Source: Lachnospiraceae bacterium UBA3386
Lineage (GTDB): Bacteria; Bacillota; Clostridia; Lachnospirales; Lachnospiraceae
Direction of reading: 5' to 3'
Assembly (NCBI GenBank): GCA_002358875.1
Contig: DEPS01000030.1
Coordinates: 1 to 7,019 of the forward strand
DNA length: 7,019 nucleotides
A model generated the notes under the pieces. The model was not told the DNA's origin and did no database searches. It worked only from the letters and a program-made list of their open reading frames with translations. Below, piece by piece: positions 5,602 through 7,019 of the stretch; position 1 is the first letter of the stretch, and each line of letters starts with the position of its first letter. Both the position numbers and the translations under genes were made by a program.

Positions 5602-6890
5602 AATCTACCCGGGAATTCAAGATAATTGGTCACAGCAGCCCCGCCCTTTTCTTTCCAGGCATCGAAGGTCTCTTTCCTGCGCGCACCGTGCAGAAGCCAG
5701 GGTGTCACATCGCTGAATTTCATGGTCTCCCTGCACCAGTTGATCAGCACTGAAGCAGGACACACGATGAGGAAGCTGCTCCGGGGGTTTTCGGCATACA
5801 GATGCGCCATTGCTGCAATGGCCTGTATGGTCTTGCCCAGGCCCATCTCATCTCCCAGCAGCACTTTTTTCTGCTTCAGGATATAGCGCGCCCCGAAGGC
5901 CTGATAGGCACGAAGGTTTCCTTTAAAACATGACAGATCCAGAGGATGTTCTTCAATCTGCGCCGCCAGCTGCGCCGGGATGCTGCTGTAGACCATCTCC
6001 TGCCTGGTCTGCGAGCCTGTCAGTTTCTCGAGAAGTGCGTAAAATGCCGCACTGTTTTTTTCGAAGTCCTCCAGGGCAGCGGCAGCCGGCATAGACAGAG
6101 CCTCCTTGTACATTTGTACGAAGGTTTCCGCTCTGTGATACAGGCTGCTGCGAAAGAAGTCTACCAGTCCGCCTGCTGCAAGCGCTGTTCTCTCCCGCTT
6201 CGCGCGACCGGAAAAAAGCCACCCCAGCCGGCTCCTGATCTCCACTGCTTCCGTCACCTGACGGACTGTCTCCGGCAGCTGCTCCCGGATCGACTGCGCA
6301 TCCCTGCGGATCATATCGGCATGCCTGTAGACGGAGAGTTGATGAATCAGCTCCTTGACTGGCTGCGTATCTTTTCTTTTATCATGAACTGCGTCTGCAG
6401 ATGCGGATCTGCCCGTGCTCTCTGCCTCTGCATACAGAGGCCTGTCCGAGACTTTTCCGTCTGCAGATGCGGATCTTCCTGTGCTTTCTGCCCCGGGCAT
6501 TTCCAGAGTCAGGCGGATCCATTCCCGCTCTGCCAGCCGGTTCAGAAATTCATCGAGGATCACACGGATGGAGTCGACCTGTTTTTCCCCGACACCGTCG
6601 ACAGCCTGCAGGGCATAGTCAGGTGCACGATAGAGATCCAGGAGATTGCCAAATCCAGCCTGCTCAAGTGCTGCGATCCGGATCCCGGCACGGGAATTTT
6701 TCAGTTCCCCGACGGGAATTGCCGCCAGTGCGTCGACTGCCTGTGTCCGGGCAAGCTGTCTGCAGATTCCCTGCAGGGTTTCGCGCTGAGCCTGCTCCTC
6801 ATCAAAGATCCCGGCAAAATCCGACTCCAGAGTTTGAAGCCGGCCGATCAGTTTTTTTATCTGGTTAAAATCCGGTCTGACTGCCGCCAT
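5577..6890 (-). pseudogene. SNF2-family helicase, truncated by the insertion sequence
   Basis: SNF2 proteins are ATP-driven DNA translocases. Only the N-terminal part remains: 423 native residues plus a 14-residue tail (LEFPGRFFNYAVSF) and stop supplied by the IS. A helix-hairpin-helix-like segment lies at about 76-115 (ALQAVDGVGEKQVDSI), a charged linker with a 22-residue duplication (AESTGRSASAD twice) at 134-170, then the start of the helicase core: LRAYQ at 326-330, Walker A GDEMGLGKT at 346-354, and motif Ia IVCPASVLINW at 375-385. The DEAH motif II and the whole second RecA lobe are missing, so it cannot work as a motor. ATG at 6890 has AGGAGG 10 bases upstream. Its codons are clearly GC-richer than those of the defence genes, so it probably belongs to older or host DNA. 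If expressed it would be an inert, possibly DNA-binding, fragment. Confidence 0.85.
6392..6494. repeat. Imperfect in-frame tandem duplication (66-bp period) in the helicase linker
   Basis: The block starting CGTCTGCAGATGCGGATCT at 6392 recurs at 6458. The roughly 35-base similarity has only a few mismatches. The 66-bp step equals 22 codons, so the frame is kept, and the protein shows AESTGRSASAD twice. The duplication lies in a low-complexity linker between the N-terminal part and the helicase core. Confidence 0.75.
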
Positions 6891-7019
6891 CCGCCCCCTG
6901 CCTCCTGTCTTGCATTGAATGCTTACAGCATATCATGAGAACTTATTTCAGACTCATTTGGAAGGAAAAATCGTTACTATACAGACCCACCTGAAACGCG
7001 AGGTGTTTTTCGCGCGCTT
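6891..7019. promoter_or_regulatory. Upstream region of the helicase gene, with the ribosome site
   Basis: The region holds AGGAGG 10 bases before the helicase ATG, and a small palindrome ATGCT-tac-AGCAT at 6919-6931. Near the edge CACCT (6988-6992) pairs with AGGTG (7001-7005) and is followed by TTTTT on the plus strand, a weak terminator-like shape with no plus-strand gene before it. I see no convincing promoter hexamers. Confidence 0.35.

Larger units (their letters stand above)
3840..5621 (-). mobile_element. IS1634-family insertion sequence (left border approximate)
   Basis: The element is defined by an intact IS1634-like transposase and by the point where the helicase gene to its right loses its family pattern (after codon 423, position 5622). 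From 5621 inward the minus strand reads CTTGAATTCCCGGG, then TAGA and the first of several GTAGTTAAAA motifs (reverse strand TTTTAACTAC). Members of this family are about 1.5-2 kb, which fits. No matching inverted repeat was found on the left, and no target duplication of TAAT-type sequence beside 5622 is seen there, so that end may be diverged, deleted or recombined. The left coordinate given is a guess within 3747-3893. Confidence 0.7.

Noticed and set aside
5946..6938. 330-codon plus-strand open frame opposite the helicase gene
   Set aside because: It is a mirror of GC-rich coding DNA: no domain, poor cysteine- and proline-rich composition, no ribosome site, and the minus strand carries clear SNF2 motifs.
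6988..7010. Plus-strand terminator at the right edge
   Set aside because: The stem is only five pairs and no plus-strand gene precedes it, so I note it only within the upstream region entry.

Overview
The window looks like an accessory region of a Gram-positive anaerobe, probably a gut member of the Clostridia or Lachnospiraceae. The clues are strong AGGAGG-type ribosome binding sites, AT-rich accessory genes beside GC-richer host-like DNA, and the protein families present. That placement is inference. Every gene I can support lies on the minus strand, so transcription runs from high to low coordinates.

Layout from upstream (right) to downstream (left). (1) 5577-6890 is a GC-rich SNF2-type helicase gene. 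It is broken just after helicase motif Ia and ends with a short foreign tail. (2) About 3840-5621 is an IS1634-like (IS4 superfamily) insertion sequence with an intact DDE transposase, which appears to have cut the helicase gene. Its upstream end carries a promoter, a small terminator-like hairpin and four copies of the 10-mer GTAGTTAAAA arranged as two pairs with the same 19-bp step. (3) 3249-3746 is a single-membrane-span protein resembling DUF6680. (4) 1890-3182 and 1193-1879 are an ATPase and an HNH nuclease, 10 bp apart with the second ribosome site built on the first gene's stop codon. They form a PtuA/PtuB (Septu) anti-phage module of the kind also found as a retron effector, but no reverse transcriptase is present here. 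(5) 501-1192 is about 690 bp without a convincing gene. It holds degraded coding-like stretches, one possible 46-codon small ORF and terminator-like hairpins. (6) 1-500 is the start of a two-span membrane protein that runs off the window.

Working model: the DUF6680-like gene, ptuA and ptuB form one co-directional defence unit, with a hairpin plus T6 just before ptuA that may control how much transcript reaches the ATPase and nuclease. In Septu, PtuA is the ATP-dependent sensor and scaffold and PtuB the nuclease. Whether the membrane protein beside them takes part is unknown and is the most interesting open question. The IS and the broken helicase indicate that the region has been rearranged, as is common in defence islands.
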